Positions 32,707 through 41,213 of a stretch of 64,000 nucleotides of DNA are shown one piece after another. Position numbers and translations under genes: made by a program. Source of the DNA: Dryocola clanedunensis (lineage in GTDB: Bacteria; Pseudomonadota; Gammaproteobacteria; Enterobacterales; Enterobacteriaceae). The first letter of the stretch is position 1. Each line of letters starts with the position of its first letter. The stretch is from assembly GCF_025215155.1 (NCBI RefSeq), contig NZ_JALHAM010000113.1; one strand, given 5' to 3'. Under the pieces are notes generated by a model. The model worked only from the letters and a program-made list of their open reading frames with translations. It had not been told where the DNA came from and did no database searches.

Positions 32707-33507
32707 ATGGAGATTACCACTCTTCAAATTGTGCTGGTGTTCATCGTAGCCTGTATTGCCGGTATGGAATCAGTCCTTGATGAATTTCAGTTTCACCGCC
32801 CGCTTGTTGCTTGTACGCTGATCGGTCTGGTTCTGGGTGACATGAAAACCGGTATTATTATCGGTGGTACCCTTGAAATGATCGCCCTGGGCTGGATGAA
32901 CATCGGTGCGGCAGTTGCGCCCGATGCGGCACTCGCCTCAATTATTTCAACCATTCTGGTTATCGCCGGACATCAGGGCATCGGCTCCGGTATCGCTCTG
33001 GCCATCCCGCTGGCAGCAGCAGGCCAGGTTCTGACCATTATCGTTCGTACTATCACCGTGGGCTTCCAGCACGCGGCGGATAAAGCAGCGGACAATGGCA
33101 ACCTGACTGCCCTGTCCTGGCTCCACGTTTCTTCCCTGTTCCTGCAGGCGATGCGTATCGCTATCCCTGCCGTTATCGTTGCTATCTCTGTTGGCACCAG
33201 CGAAGTACAGAACATGCTGAATGCCATTCCGGAAGTGGTCACCAGCGGTCTGAACATTGCTGGCGGCATGATCGTGGTTGTGGGTTACGCGATGGTCATT
33301 AACATGATGCGTGCCGGCTACCTGATGCCGTTCTTCTACCTCGGCTTCGTCACCGCCGCGTTCACCAACTTCAACCTGGTTGCGCTGGGTGTGATTGGTG
33401 CGGTGATGGCAATTCTGTATATCCAGCTGAGCCCGAAATACAACCGTTCCGCTGGTACCGCGGCGCCGGCTGCTGGTGCTAACGATCTTGATAACGAATT
33501 AGATTAA
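32707..33507 (+). CDS. manY: PTS mannose-specific EIIC component ManY
   Basis: Membrane-embedded channel subunit of the mannose PTS, and a component of the entry route for bacteriophage lambda DNA and some bacteriocins in E. coli. 266 residues of mostly hydrophobic sequence with the family motifs LVACTLIGLVLGDMKTGI and LEMIALGWMNIGAAVAPDAA. The ATG follows TATAGGAGAAGTACA. The 75-base gap after manX is typical of the operon. Confidence 0.97.
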   Translation: MEITTLQIVLVFIVACIAGMESVLDEFQFHRPLVACTLIGLVLGDMKTGIIIGGTLEMIALGWMNIGAAVAPDAALASIISTILVIAGHQGIGSGIALAIPLAAAGQVLTIIVRTITVGFQHAADKAADNGNLTALSWLHVSSLFLQAMRIAIPAVIVAISVGTSEVQNMLNAIPEVVTSGLNIAGGMIVVVGYAMVINMMRAGYLMPFFYLGFVTAAFTNFNLVALGVIGAVMAILYIQLSPKYNRSAGTAAPAAGANDLDNELD

Positions 33508-33519
33508 TAGGTGAGCGAA

Positions 33520-34374
33520 ATGGTTGATACCACCAAAACTACGACTACCGAGAAGAAACTCACCCAGGGTGATATTCGCGCCGTCTTCCTGCGTTCCAAT
33601 ATTTTCCAGGGTTCATGGAACTTCGAACGTATGCAGGCGCTGGGCTTCTGCTTCTCCATGGTTCCGGCGATTAAGCGCCTTTATCCAGAGAATAACGATG
33701 CGCGTAAACAGGCGATCAAACGTCACCTGGAGTTCTTCAACACCCATCCATACGTAGCGGCGCCCGTACTGGGCGTGACGCTGGCGATGGAAGAGCAGCG
33801 TGCAAACGGCGCAGAGATTGACGATGGTGCCATAAACGGTATCAAAGTTGGTCTGATGGGGCCGCTGGCCGGTGTAGGTGACCCAATCTTCTGGGGTACC
33901 GTACGTCCGGTCTTTGCAGCGTTGGGTGCGGGGATTGCCATGAGCGGCAGCCTGCTGGGTCCTCTGCTGTTCTTCATCCTCTTCAATGCCGTGCGTTTGC
34001 TGACCCGTTACTACGGCGTGGCTTACGGCTACCGTAAAGGGATCGATATCGTTAAGGATATGGGCGGCGGCTTCCTGCAGAAATTGACCGAGGGGGCGTC
34101 TATTCTCGGCCTCTTTGTCATGGGGGCGCTGGTCAACAAGTGGACGCACGTTAACATACCGCTGGTGGTGTCGAAGATAACTGACCAGACCGGCGCGGTT
34201 AAAGTGACCACCGTGCAGACTATCCTCGATCAGCTGATGCCGGGCCTTGTGCCGCTGCTGTTGACCTTCGCCTGTATGTGGCTGCTGCGTAAAAAAGTCA
34301 ACGCGCTGTGGATAATCATGGGCTTCTTCGTCATCGGTATTGTCGGTTATGCTATCGGCCTGCTGGGTCTGTAA
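33520..34374 (+). CDS. manZ: PTS mannose-specific EIID component ManZ
   Basis: Membrane subunit that pairs with ManY to form the mannose translocator. Diagnostic stretches are GSWNFERMQALGFCFSMVPAI, in part WNFERMQALGFCFSM, and GLMGPLAGVGDPIFWGTVRP. I chose the ATG at 33520 (MVDTTKTTTTEKKL, 284 residues) because AGGTGA lies five bases upstream. A GTG at 33511 would add three residues and share that AGGTGA. Last gene of manXYZ, followed by a strong terminator. Confidence 0.95.
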   Translation: MVDTTKTTTTEKKLTQGDIRAVFLRSNIFQGSWNFERMQALGFCFSMVPAIKRLYPENNDARKQAIKRHLEFFNTHPYVAAPVLGVTLAMEEQRANGAEIDDGAINGIKVGLMGPLAGVGDPIFWGTVRPVFAALGAGIAMSGSLLGPLLFFILFNAVRLLTRYYGVAYGYRKGIDIVKDMGGGFLQKLTEGASILGLFVMGALVNKWTHVNIPLVVSKITDQTGAVKVTTVQTILDQLMPGLVPLLLTFACMWLLRKKVNALWIIMGFFVIGIVGYAIGLLGL

Positions 34375-34389
34375 GTAAGTCGTACTACA

Positions 34390-34416
34390 AACCGGGGCCC
34401 TGCCCCGGTTTTTTTA
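34390..34416 (+). terminator. manXYZ terminator
   Basis: The stem AACCGGGGC / GCCCCGGTT followed by TTTTTATTTT lies 16 bases after the manZ stop. Confidence 0.9.
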
Positions 34417-34438
34417 TTTTTAAGCGTGGGGAAAAGTG

Positions 34439-34897
34439 ATGTCGTTAACGGATGTTGTACTGGTGGTGTTCATTGTGCTGCTGCTCGGCTGGGCAATTTA
34501 CGACGAATTCGTCATGGAGAGGCTTAAAGGCAAAACGCGGCTCGCCATCCCCCTGCTGCGCCGTAACCGCATCGACAGCACGATCTTTGTCTTCCTGGTT
34601 GGCATCCTTATCTACAACAATGTCACTAATCACGGCACCGTGGTCACCACCTGGCTATTATCTGCCCTGGCGCTGATTGCAATATATCTCTCCTGGATCC
34701 GTCAGCCTAAGCTGCTGTTTAAAAATGAGGGATTTTTCTTCGCCGGCGTCTGGATCCTCTATTCAAGAATCAAAGAGATGAATTTATCGGAGGATGGCGT
34801 ACTAGTCATGCAATTAGAACAGCGCCGCCTGCTCATTCGCGTGAAAAATATAGATGACCTGGAAAAAATATATAAACTTCTCGTTTCCTCTCAGTAG
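34439..34897 (+). CDS. yobD: UPF0266 membrane protein YobD
   Basis: Small inner-membrane protein of unknown function with three hydrophobic segments in its first 85 residues. The C-terminal cytoplasmic part NLSEDGVLVMQLEQRRLLIR is almost the same as in E. coli YobD (152 residues). The ATG at 34439, spaced from GGGG by five bases, gives the same length. An adjacent GTG three bases earlier is less likely. It lies between manXYZ and mntP, as in E. coli. Confidence 0.92.
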   Translation: MSLTDVVLVVFIVLLLGWAIYDEFVMERLKGKTRLAIPLLRRNRIDSTIFVFLVGILIYNNVTNHGTVVTTWLLSALALIAIYLSWIRQPKLLFKNEGFFFAGVWILYSRIKEMNLSEDGVLVMQLEQRRLLIRVKNIDDLEKIYKLLVSSQ

Positions 34898-34947
34898 CTT
34901 ACAAACTTAGCACTGTCTATATCTCTTATGCATCTGGCTATAATATA

Positions 34948-34968
34948 AATATAGCCACTGCTATTATT
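34948..34968. promoter_or_regulatory. Candidate MntR box upstream of mntP
   Basis: The near-palindrome AATATAGC-cact-GCTATTATT contains the ATAGC...GCTAT core of known E. coli MntR sites. MntR with manganese activates mntP in E. coli. The position 320 bases before the start codon fits a promoter followed by a long riboswitch leader. Confidence 0.55.
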
Positions 34969-35089
34969 GGCGATTCCTTGTTCTTATTTATTAACATTTC
35001 CATTACTTTATTTTTTAAATGCAAATCGTTATCATTTAAGCAATTGTTTTTTAATATCAATTATTGTTTTGTTTTAAAAAAATATGTTA

Positions 35090-35275
35090 AGGTTGCGCCC
35101 GTCGTTGGGGAGTAGCCGATTTTCACGTTGTGAAAATGTACATGTCAACATACTCGTTAGGGTCCAGAAAGGGATTAAACGTGGCATGTACGACTCAGTC
35201 ATGAGTAGGCGAGACCATAGGCACGTAACCATCGTTAGTTGGGGATGGGCTGCGTGTATATGGATATCCCCAACT
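35090..35275 (+). ncRNA. yybP-ykoY manganese riboswitch in the mntP leader
   Basis: The leader shows the family landmarks GGGGAGTAGCC (35107-35117) and, after two helices, GTAGGCGAGACCATAGG, which form the Mn2+-binding face. A final hairpin, AGTTGGGGA (35236-) with TCCCCAACT, ends just before GAGGCG, the probable ribosome-binding site of mntP, and can pair alternatively. Manganese would favour mntP expression. Boundaries are approximate, set by recognisable helices. Upstream, ATGCAAATCGTTATCATTT also looks Fur-box-like. Confidence 0.85.
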
Positions 35276-35286
35276 GAGGCGCTGTC

Positions 35287-35853
35287 ATGAATCTCTCCGC
35301 AACTATTCTCCTCGCATTTGGCATGTCGATGGATGCCTTCGCTGCATCAATCGGTAAAGGTGCCTCGCTGCACAAACCTAAGTTCTCTGAAGCGCTCCGC
35401 ACAGGCCTGATTTTTGGCGTCATTGAAACCATCACCCCGCTCATTGGCTGGTGTCTTGGCCTGTTGGCAAGTCAGGTGGTCCTGGAATGGAACCATTGGG
35501 TAGCCTTTATTCTGCTGGTCTTTCTCGGCGGGAGAATGCTGATAGAAGGCTTCCGGGGAGGAGAGAATGAAGACGCGCCGAAGTTACAGCGTCACGGCTT
35601 CTGGCTGCTGGTCACCACGGCGATTGCCACAAGCCTGGATGCCATGGCGGTTGGGGTTGGTCTGGCCTTCCTGAAGGTGAATATCATCGAAACGGCACTG
35701 GCCATCGGCTGCGCAACCATGATCATGTCCACCCTGGGGATGATGGTAGGCCGCTTCATCGGCCCGATTCTTGGCAAACGCGCCGAGATCCTCGGCGGGC
35801 TTGTGCTGATTGGTATCGGCTGTCAAATCCTCTACAGCCATTTCCATCCTTAA
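35287..35853 (+). CDS. mntP: Manganese efflux pump MntP
   Basis: Inner-membrane Mn2+ exporter of 188 residues with six hydrophobic helices. Conserved intramembrane acidic residues occur in FGMSMDAFAASIGKG and TAIATSLDAMAVGVGLAF, the two inverted repeats of the fold. Together with the MntR box and riboswitch upstream, it forms a complete manganese detoxification unit. It overlaps the convergent rlmA by four bases at the stop codons. Confidence 0.96.
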   Translation: MNLSATILLAFGMSMDAFAASIGKGASLHKPKFSEALRTGLIFGVIETITPLIGWCLGLLASQVVLEWNHWVAFILLVFLGGRMLIEGFRGGENEDAPKLQRHGFWLLVTTAIATSLDAMAVGVGLAFLKVNIIETALAIGCATMIMSTLGMMVGRFIGPILGKRAEILGGLVLIGIGCQILYSHFHP

Positions 35854-36662
35854 GCGTCATCTTCGCGTCGCCAGACGCGAACGATAAAATCAGTTTCACA
35901 GGCAAATGCCGTTTCCGCCTTTAACTGCTGCCAGATCTCCTGCCGGGCACGCCAGGCAAACGGCGTCATCTGCAACAGCGCCACCGCCTCTTCCCCTTTC
36001 AGCGTCATTGGCCAACCGGTCTGCGCTGTCTGAACCGCTGTAAAGCCAGGCAGGGCTTCCACCTCTTCGGAATGCAGCATCACTTCCTCATAAATCAGCC
36101 CCTTAAGCTGCATGAGATGACGCGGCCCCGGGGTTGCGGCGATCACAATGCCGCCGGGCTTCACGACACGCGCCAGCTCCTCTGCTTTACAGGGGGCAAA
36201 AATTCGCACTACGGCGTCAAGGCTGTTGTCAGCAAAAGGTAGTCGATGGCTTGAGGCTACGCAGAACTGCACCTGCGGGTAGCGTTTTGCCGCGTAACGA
36301 ATGGCGACTTTCGACACGTCCAGACCCCAGATGTTCTTCACCTCGCCCGGTATAACGTCGGCAAAACCAGCGGTGTAATACCCTTCCCCACAGCCAATAT
36401 CCAGCAACGCTTCGGGCGCAGCCGCTGCCAGCAGCTGGCAAATCACGTCACGCAAAGGCTGATAGTGTCCGGCATCCAGAAATGCCCGGCGCGCCTGCAT
36501 CATTTCACTGCTGTCACCCGGATCTTTTGAACGCTTATGCTGTACGGGCAGCAAATTGACGTACCCCTCTTTCGCTTTATCAAACTGATGCCCCTGCGGG
36601 CAGACAAAGCTTTTCTCTTTCAGGGCTAACGGCGAATGGCAAAGTGGGCAAAGGTAGGACAT
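35850..36662 (-). CDS. rlmA: 23S rRNA (guanine745-N1)-methyltransferase RlmA
   Basis: SAM-dependent enzyme that methylates G745 of 23S rRNA. The N-terminal zinc finger has C5, C8, C21 and H25 (LCPLCHSP...CPQGHQFD). The Rossmann methyltransferase domain contains LLDIGCGEGYYTAGFAD as the SAM motif. 270 residues, E. coli 269. In E. coli the next gene on this strand is cspC; here a penicillin-binding protein gene intervenes, as in Salmonella. Confidence 0.95.
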   Translation of the reverse strand: MSYLCPLCHSPLALKEKSFVCPQGHQFDKAKEGYVNLLPVQHKRSKDPGDSSEMMQARRAFLDAGHYQPLRDVICQLLAAAAPEALLDIGCGEGYYTAGFADVIPGEVKNIWGLDVSKVAIRYAAKRYPQVQFCVASSHRLPFADNSLDAVVRIFAPCKAEELARVVKPGGIVIAATPGPRHLMQLKGLIYEEVMLHSEEVEALPGFTAVQTAQTGWPMTLKGEEAVALLQMTPFAWRARQEIWQQLKAETAFACETDFIVRVWRREDDA

Positions 36663-36749
36663 GGTGGCTCCGGGTCACGATTAAGGGCGCAAGTGTAACG
36701 CTTACGCCCCATCGCGAAAAGCGCTCAAGGCGCGGGAGGGATGGCGTTT

Positions 36750-38477
36750 TTACTTGCTCAGGACCATCAGGTTGGCATCTCCCGGTGCCAGGCCGTCCGG
36801 CTTAATGTTTTCCAGACGCAGCACGTCCCCCATGATCTGGCTGAATACAGGAGCCGCTACCGCACCGCCATAGTAGGCACCGTTGGAAGGATTATTCAGG
36901 ACAACCACCAGCGCAAAACGAGGATGACTCGCCGGGGCAACCCCTGCCGTATAGGCGATGTATTTATTCACGTACTTACCGTCATCACCAATCTTCTTCG
37001 CCGTTCCGGTTTTAATCGCCACGCGGTAGCCATGCACCGCCGCTTTGATTCCCCCGCCTCCCGGCAGGGCCACGCTTTCCATCATATGTTCCACTTCGTG
37101 GGTGATCTCCGAGGACATCACGCGTTTGCCTTCAACCGGTGGATCGACACGGGTGATAGAAAGGGGCCTGGCGATCCCGAAGCTGCCAATAGTCGCGTAA
37201 ACGTGTGCCAACTGAAGCGGCGTGACCATCAGGCCGTAGCCAAAGGAGAATGTCGCGCGGTCAAGCTGGCCCCAACGCTGGCGGTTTGGCATCAGCCCGC
37301 TGCTCTCCCCCGTCAGGCCCAGCCCGGTAGGTGAACCAAATCCGAAGCCTTTGTAGGTATCAATAAGCGCCTGGATAGGCATTGCCAGCGACAGATGTGA
37401 GACACCGGTATCGCTCGATTTTTGCAGGATGCCGGTCAGCGTTAACTGCGGGTAATAGCCCACATCGCGAATGCGGTGGCCGTCGATGGTATAAGGATGG
37501 GTATCCACCACGCTATCCGGCCGTACGATGCCCTTTTTCAACGCCGTCATGATGACCATTGGCTTCACGGTTGAGCCAGGTTCAAAGGTGTCGCTGATTG
37601 CACGGTTACGGAAATCATCGAGCGTCGCGCCTTCCCGATTATTAGGGTTGTACGTCGGGCAGCTCGCCATAGCCAGCACCTCGCCCGTATTGACGTCGAT
37701 AATAACTGCCGCGCCCGCCTCCGCTTTATTCCATGAGACGGCGTTGCTTAACGCGTCTTCCGTCACCGTCTGGAGGCGTTCATCGATGCTGAGGATAATA
37801 TTGTGCGCCGGGCTGGCAGGGGTTTCGGTAATATTTTCTATGACGTGCCCATGCCGGTCTTTACGCACCAGACGTTCGCCGGACACGCCGGTGAGCTGGC
37901 GGTTAAAGCTTTTTTCAACGCCTTCAATGCCCTGGTCATCGATATTCGTAAAACCAAGCAGGTTAGAGGCGACATGACCTGCGGGATAAAAGCGGCGGGA
38001 CTCTTCCCGGGTCGCGATACCTGGTATGTTCAGCTTATCAATCCATGCGGCCTGCTGCGGATCGAGCTGGCGGGCCAGGTAAATAAAGCGGCTGCGATCG
38101 TTTTGATGAATCCGCGCGGCGATTTCACTTAATGGGGTATGAAGCGCGTTGGCCAGCGCCTGCCAGCGGCGATCGACCTGCACCCCGCCCTTTTCCATAA
38201 TCGTTTTAGGATCGGCCCAGATAGCTTCTACCGGCACGCTAACGGCCAGTGGGCGGCCGTCACGGTCTTCGATCATCCCACGCGGAACGATAATGGGTTT
38301 CTCGCGCAGGGAGCGCATATCTTCCTGTTTTACCAGATTGTCCGGGGAGATAATCTGCAGCCAGGCCACACGCCCTAATAAGAAGAGCAGGCAGAGCAAA
38401 ATCGCCAGACAAAGCAGGCCAAATCGCCACTGAATAAAATTGCCCGGCTGCGGCGCACTCTCTTTCCTCACAATCAA
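36750..38477 (-). CDS. PBP3SAL-like peptidoglycan transpeptidase (FtsI paralogue)
   Basis: Class B penicillin-binding protein with a short cytoplasmic tail, one membrane anchor (about residues 18-40), a PBP-dimer domain and a transpeptidase domain. The active-site serine is S302 in GSTVKP (SxxK). The third motif is KTGT (489-492). The second motif reads SSD (354-356), where FtsI usually has SSN. 575 residues, close to FtsI (588). The place between rlmA and cspC is that of Salmonella PBP3SAL, a PBP3 variant that supports division at acidic pH. Genuine ftsI should be in the dcw cluster elsewhere. Confidence 0.88.
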   Translation of the reverse strand: MIVRKESAPQPGNFIQWRFGLLCLAILLCLLFLLGRVAWLQIISPDNLVKQEDMRSLREKPIIVPRGMIEDRDGRPLAVSVPVEAIWADPKTIMEKGGVQVDRRWQALANALHTPLSEIAARIHQNDRSRFIYLARQLDPQQAAWIDKLNIPGIATREESRRFYPAGHVASNLLGFTNIDDQGIEGVEKSFNRQLTGVSGERLVRKDRHGHVIENITETPASPAHNIILSIDERLQTVTEDALSNAVSWNKAEAGAAVIIDVNTGEVLAMASCPTYNPNNREGATLDDFRNRAISDTFEPGSTVKPMVIMTALKKGIVRPDSVVDTHPYTIDGHRIRDVGYYPQLTLTGILQKSSDTGVSHLSLAMPIQALIDTYKGFGFGSPTGLGLTGESSGLMPNRQRWGQLDRATFSFGYGLMVTPLQLAHVYATIGSFGIARPLSITRVDPPVEGKRVMSSEITHEVEHMMESVALPGGGGIKAAVHGYRVAIKTGTAKKIGDDGKYVNKYIAYTAGVAPASHPRFALVVVLNNPSNGAYYGGAVAAPVFSQIMGDVLRLENIKPDGLAPGDANLMVLSK

Positions 38478-38630
38478 TCCTTAGCAAAACTTAAGTGATT
38501 GAAAATTTAAACAGATATACGCGCATTTTGTGCGGGAACAGTGCTACATCCTTCACAGGATTGCAACAAGAGGCAACACGGAAGGGCTTTTAGTCACACT
38601 TTGAAAGAAGTTGACCTTAATTCGACCATT

Positions 38631-38660
38631 AAAAAGCCCCGCTACCAGAGCGAGGCTTTT
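38631..38660 (-). terminator. cspC terminator
   Basis: On the minus strand AAAAGCCTCGCT / AGCGGGGCTTTTT (one mismatch) forms a hairpin ending in a T-run, 40-70 bases after the cspC stop. Confidence 0.83.
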
Positions 38661-38701
38661 AACTCAATTAGGCGTTTCACGCCCGGCCTAATTCAGCAGA
38701 A

Positions 38702-38911
38702 TTAGATGGCAGTCACGTTAACTGCAGCAGGGCCTTTCTGGCCGTCCTGGATTTCGAACTCAACGTTCTGGCCTTCAGCCAGAGTTTTGAAGCCGTTACC
38801 CTGGATTGCAGAGAAGTGTACGAACACGTCTTTGCTGCCGTCAGCAGGAGTAATGAAACCAAAACCTTTAGACTCGTTGAACCACTTAACTTGACCTTTA
38901 ATCTTTGCCAT
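38702..38911 (-). CDS. cspC: Cold shock-like protein CspC
   Basis: 69-residue OB-fold RNA chaperone, expressed at 37 C and affecting rpoS and stress mRNA stability. RNP1 (KGFGFI) and RNP2 (VFVHF) are intact. The sequence appears identical to E. coli CspC as I recall it. It is downstream of yobF in the same transcription unit; a 12-base gap separates the yobF stop from the cspC ATG, with AAGGAATTTG before it. Confidence 0.96.
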
Positions 38912-38923
38912 TTTGCAAATTCC

Positions 38924-39067
38924 TTAGATTGTTTTCTTCGCCCGCAGGCATAACTTAGATAAAACAGAGACGTTACTGCTTAAGGCACTAATATAAGGCT
39001 CGGCAGAGAAGCGGTATTCAACGACAACGTGTTTACTCAGGACTTCTTTACTGAAAATGCCACACAT
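38924..39067 (-). CDS. yobF: Small stress-induced protein YobF
   Basis: 47-residue protein MCGIFSKEVLSKHVVVEYRF onward, matching E. coli YobF, a small protein reported to accumulate under heat and other stresses. The start at 39067 gives the E. coli length; an upstream in-frame ATG (39142) would add 25 unconserved residues. The function is unknown. Translation of yobF is thought to influence the downstream cspC. Confidence 0.9.
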   Translation of the reverse strand: MCGIFSKEVLSKHVVVEYRFSAEPYISALSSNVSVLSKLCLRAKKTI

Positions 39068-39601
39068 AAACAGAACTGTACCTCGTTTGACCCAAAGTGT
39101 TATCACATACAACGTAAACAATGGCAAGCCATTTTTAAGCATGTATCGATCCGCTGCACAAATCCGAAAAGTCAGTGATTTGCAGATAAAAAAACAAATA
39201 CAAACTTTTTGAATAAAACGCTTAGCAAACTCACGTTCACCTCTGCGCCCTTGCCAGCACTGTCTCGATAACTTTTTTACATTAGCTCAAAGACTTCACT
39301 TCGTCCAGGCGAAGTCTTAAAAACGCCCCAGTCACCCCATTTTGCTTATGATCTATGATGCATATCTATGCAAAAAATGAGCAATAGAACAGCCATTTTT
39401 ATCCTTTCAAAGGCTGCCATTTTGGTCCAGCCGGATAAAAAGAATAAAGCTTGAGCAGGCAGGTCATTATATTGCACTAATATAATGAAAGTTTAATGAC
39501 GGTGCGCCATCCCAGGGCAATAAAAACGTTTCGCTATAATATATCGCCCACTCCCGAATCAGGGTTTTTCAGGAAAAATAAAACAACCTTCGCCAATCGT
39601 G
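39068..39601. other. Long upstream region of yobF-cspC
   Basis: 534 bases with no gene. The part next to yobF must hold the yobF-cspC promoter and leader. Visible structures are the short palindrome AATGGC-aa-GCCATT (near 39120-39133) and an imperfect hairpin GACTTCACTTCG / CGAAGTC (about 39290-39318) that could end transcripts from the upstream MBL gene. The rest is AT-rich and I see nothing more in it. Confidence 0.5.
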
Positions 39602-40606
39602 TTATTCATGGCGTGATTTAAATAAGGATGAACTTTGTCCAATACGTAACGGCATAAACCGCTCTTCCCGCTCTCCGGCAGCAGATAACGCCGCGCTTAG
39701 CTCCTGAGGTGGCATATCCAACGACTCATCCGCCAGCTCAAAGACCCCCCAATGGACGGGGACAGCCAGCGGACGGCCTATCTGCTGCCAAAGCGCGACG
39801 GCCTGCTGGGGATCCATATGGTGGGTACCCATGAACCAACGGGGTGCATAGGCACCAATGGGGATTGCCGCCGCGTCCAGCGGGCCGAGCCGTAACGCAA
39901 TATCGGCAAGATCGCTGGTATAGCCGGTGTCACCGCTAAACCAAAAGCGGAAATCTGCACACTCAATAATCCAGCCGCACCATAAAGAACGGTTGCGATC
40001 CCAGAAGGAACGCATGCTCCAGTGCTGGGCGGGAACGGCGGTAAACGCCATGCCTTGCCAGGTCACCGCCTGCCACCAGTCCAGTTCGGTAACCTGCCTG
40101 GCTCCTCTTTTCATGAACCATTGCTTAAGGCCCAGCGGGACAAAAAAATGCACCGCAGGAAAGCGGCGGATGATTTGCCGCACCGTTCGGTCATCGAGAT
40201 GATCGTAGTGATTGTGTGAAATGAACACCGCATCAAGCTGGGGCAGCTCTGCGATGCTGAGGGTCACCGGCGTTTTACGCCGCGGGCCAGCGAAAGAGAG
40301 GGGCGAGGCGCGATGGGAGAAAACGGGGTCGGTAAGCAGGTATTTGCCCTGTAACCGCAGCAGCAGGCTGGCATGTCCCAACCACCAGAGGCGGTCGTCA
40401 TCCCCCGAGACGCTGGCTTTTTGCCACCAGCGTTCAGTAAAGGCGGCATACCCTCCGTCTGGCGGGAGAGGCAATCCCTGCGCTTTTCGCTCTTCACGCC
40501 AGCGCTTTACATCGCCAGCGTGGCGTTCCAGAGGCTGCAGGTTTCGAAAACCATCGGGCTGATGGTGTGGTTGCAGCGGGTCAAACCAGGGGTTTTTAAA
40601 CGGCAT
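39602..40606 (-). CDS. MBL-fold hydrolase, NAPE-PLD/RomA-like
   Basis: 334-residue metallo-beta-lactamase-fold protein. The metal motif HNHYDHLD (HxHxDH) follows VFISHNH, with a further ligand region WFSGDTGY and the terminal VPVHWGVF histidine. The N-terminal FKNPWFDPLQPHHQPDGF and overall plan match the NAPE-phospholipase D-like group that includes RomA of Enterobacter and Klebsiella. No ramA or ramR is next to it, so this may be a RomA paralogue at a different locus. No signal peptide. The substrate is unknown. It is absent from the yobF-yebO interval of E. coli K-12. Confidence 0.85.
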   Translation of the reverse strand: MPFKNPWFDPLQPHHQPDGFRNLQPLERHAGDVKRWREERKAQGLPLPPDGGYAAFTERWWQKASVSGDDDRLWWLGHASLLLRLQGKYLLTDPVFSHRASPLSFAGPRRKTPVTLSIAELPQLDAVFISHNHYDHLDDRTVRQIIRRFPAVHFFVPLGLKQWFMKRGARQVTELDWWQAVTWQGMAFTAVPAQHWSMRSFWDRNRSLWCGWIIECADFRFWFSGDTGYTSDLADIALRLGPLDAAAIPIGAYAPRWFMGTHHMDPQQAVALWQQIGRPLAVPVHWGVFELADESLDMPPQELSAALSAAGEREERFMPLRIGQSSSLFKSRHE

Positions 40607-40648
40607 ACAGGTTCCTTAACGACAACGCAGTAACCGCTCGGTAAAGGG

Positions 40649-40933
40649 TTACCGTTCGGCCACCAGACGAACGAAATTATCCTCTTCGTCATCTTCAGCT
40701 GTTAGCACAGTTTCTTTCTTCTCGACTTCCGGCTCATTAGCTTCACACAGACGGCGCAGCAGCGCATTCTGACGCTTTTGCTGATCGAGAAGTTCTTCAA
40801 GCAGCGCCACCTGCTCATTCGCACGGCTGCTGGCGCGGTTGACAAAGAACCACAACACCAGCCCCACAACCAGTACAACCAGAGAGATCGCGAGAGATGC
40901 GATATTCAGTACGCCAACGTTCAGTTCGTTCAT
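40649..40933 (-). CDS. yebO: Small membrane protein YebO
   Basis: 94-residue single-span inner-membrane protein. A hydrophobic helix covers about residues 10-31. After it comes the conserved helix NRASSRANEQVALLEELLDQ with QKRQNALLRRLCEANEPE, a likely coiled coil, then an acidic tail ending RLVAER as in E. coli YebO. The function is unknown. It lies downstream of mgrB on the same strand, as in E. coli. Confidence 0.92.
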   Translation of the reverse strand: MNELNVGVLNIASLAISLVVLVVGLVLWFFVNRASSRANEQVALLEELLDQQKRQNALLRRLCEANEPEVEKKETVLTAEDDEEDNFVRLVAER

Positions 40934-41006
40934 CTTACCACCTCAACAAAACGCGCTATTCTACACCTGCCCACGGACAAGGAAATCTCTCTGATGCCGA
41001 AAAAAG

Positions 41007-41150
41007 CTACCAGGGGATAAATTTATTTATCGTGCAGATGCCGCTGAAAAATTGCACATCCTGATCGCACATCACGTTAACCATTTGGGTCCATAATAGC
41101 AGGCAGGCGACAACAATCCCCGCAATGATAACCCATCGGTACTTTTTCAC
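41007..41150 (-). CDS. mgrB: PhoQ feedback inhibitor MgrB
   Basis: 47-residue inner-membrane peptide that binds and restrains the PhoQ sensor kinase. Translation from the GTG at 41150 reads MKKYRWVIIAGIVVACLLLW followed by TQMVNVMCDQDVQFFSGIC and TINKFIPW. The two periplasmic cysteines needed for activity (MCD and GIC) and the terminal tryptophan are present, so the gene is intact. GGGAGAG precedes the start. Loss of mgrB is a common route to polymyxin resistance in relatives. A candidate PhoP box lies 47 bases upstream. Confidence 0.94.
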   Translation of the reverse strand: MKKYRWVIIAGIVVACLLLWTQMVNVMCDQDVQFFSGICTINKFIPW

Positions 41151-41196
41151 TCATCTCTCCCGTTCAGCTTCTTACCCCAAGCGTAACACTGCTAAC

Positions 41197-41213
41197 TTAA
41201 ACCTGACTTAACC
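41197..41213 (-). promoter_or_regulatory. Candidate PhoP box of mgrB
   Basis: On the minus strand GGTTAAGTCAGGTTTAA gives two direct half-sites spaced as in the PhoP consensus (T/G)GTTTA-N5-(T/G)GTTTA. A TTACGCT element about 12 bases downstream could serve as -10. mgrB is a classical PhoP target. Confidence 0.65.
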
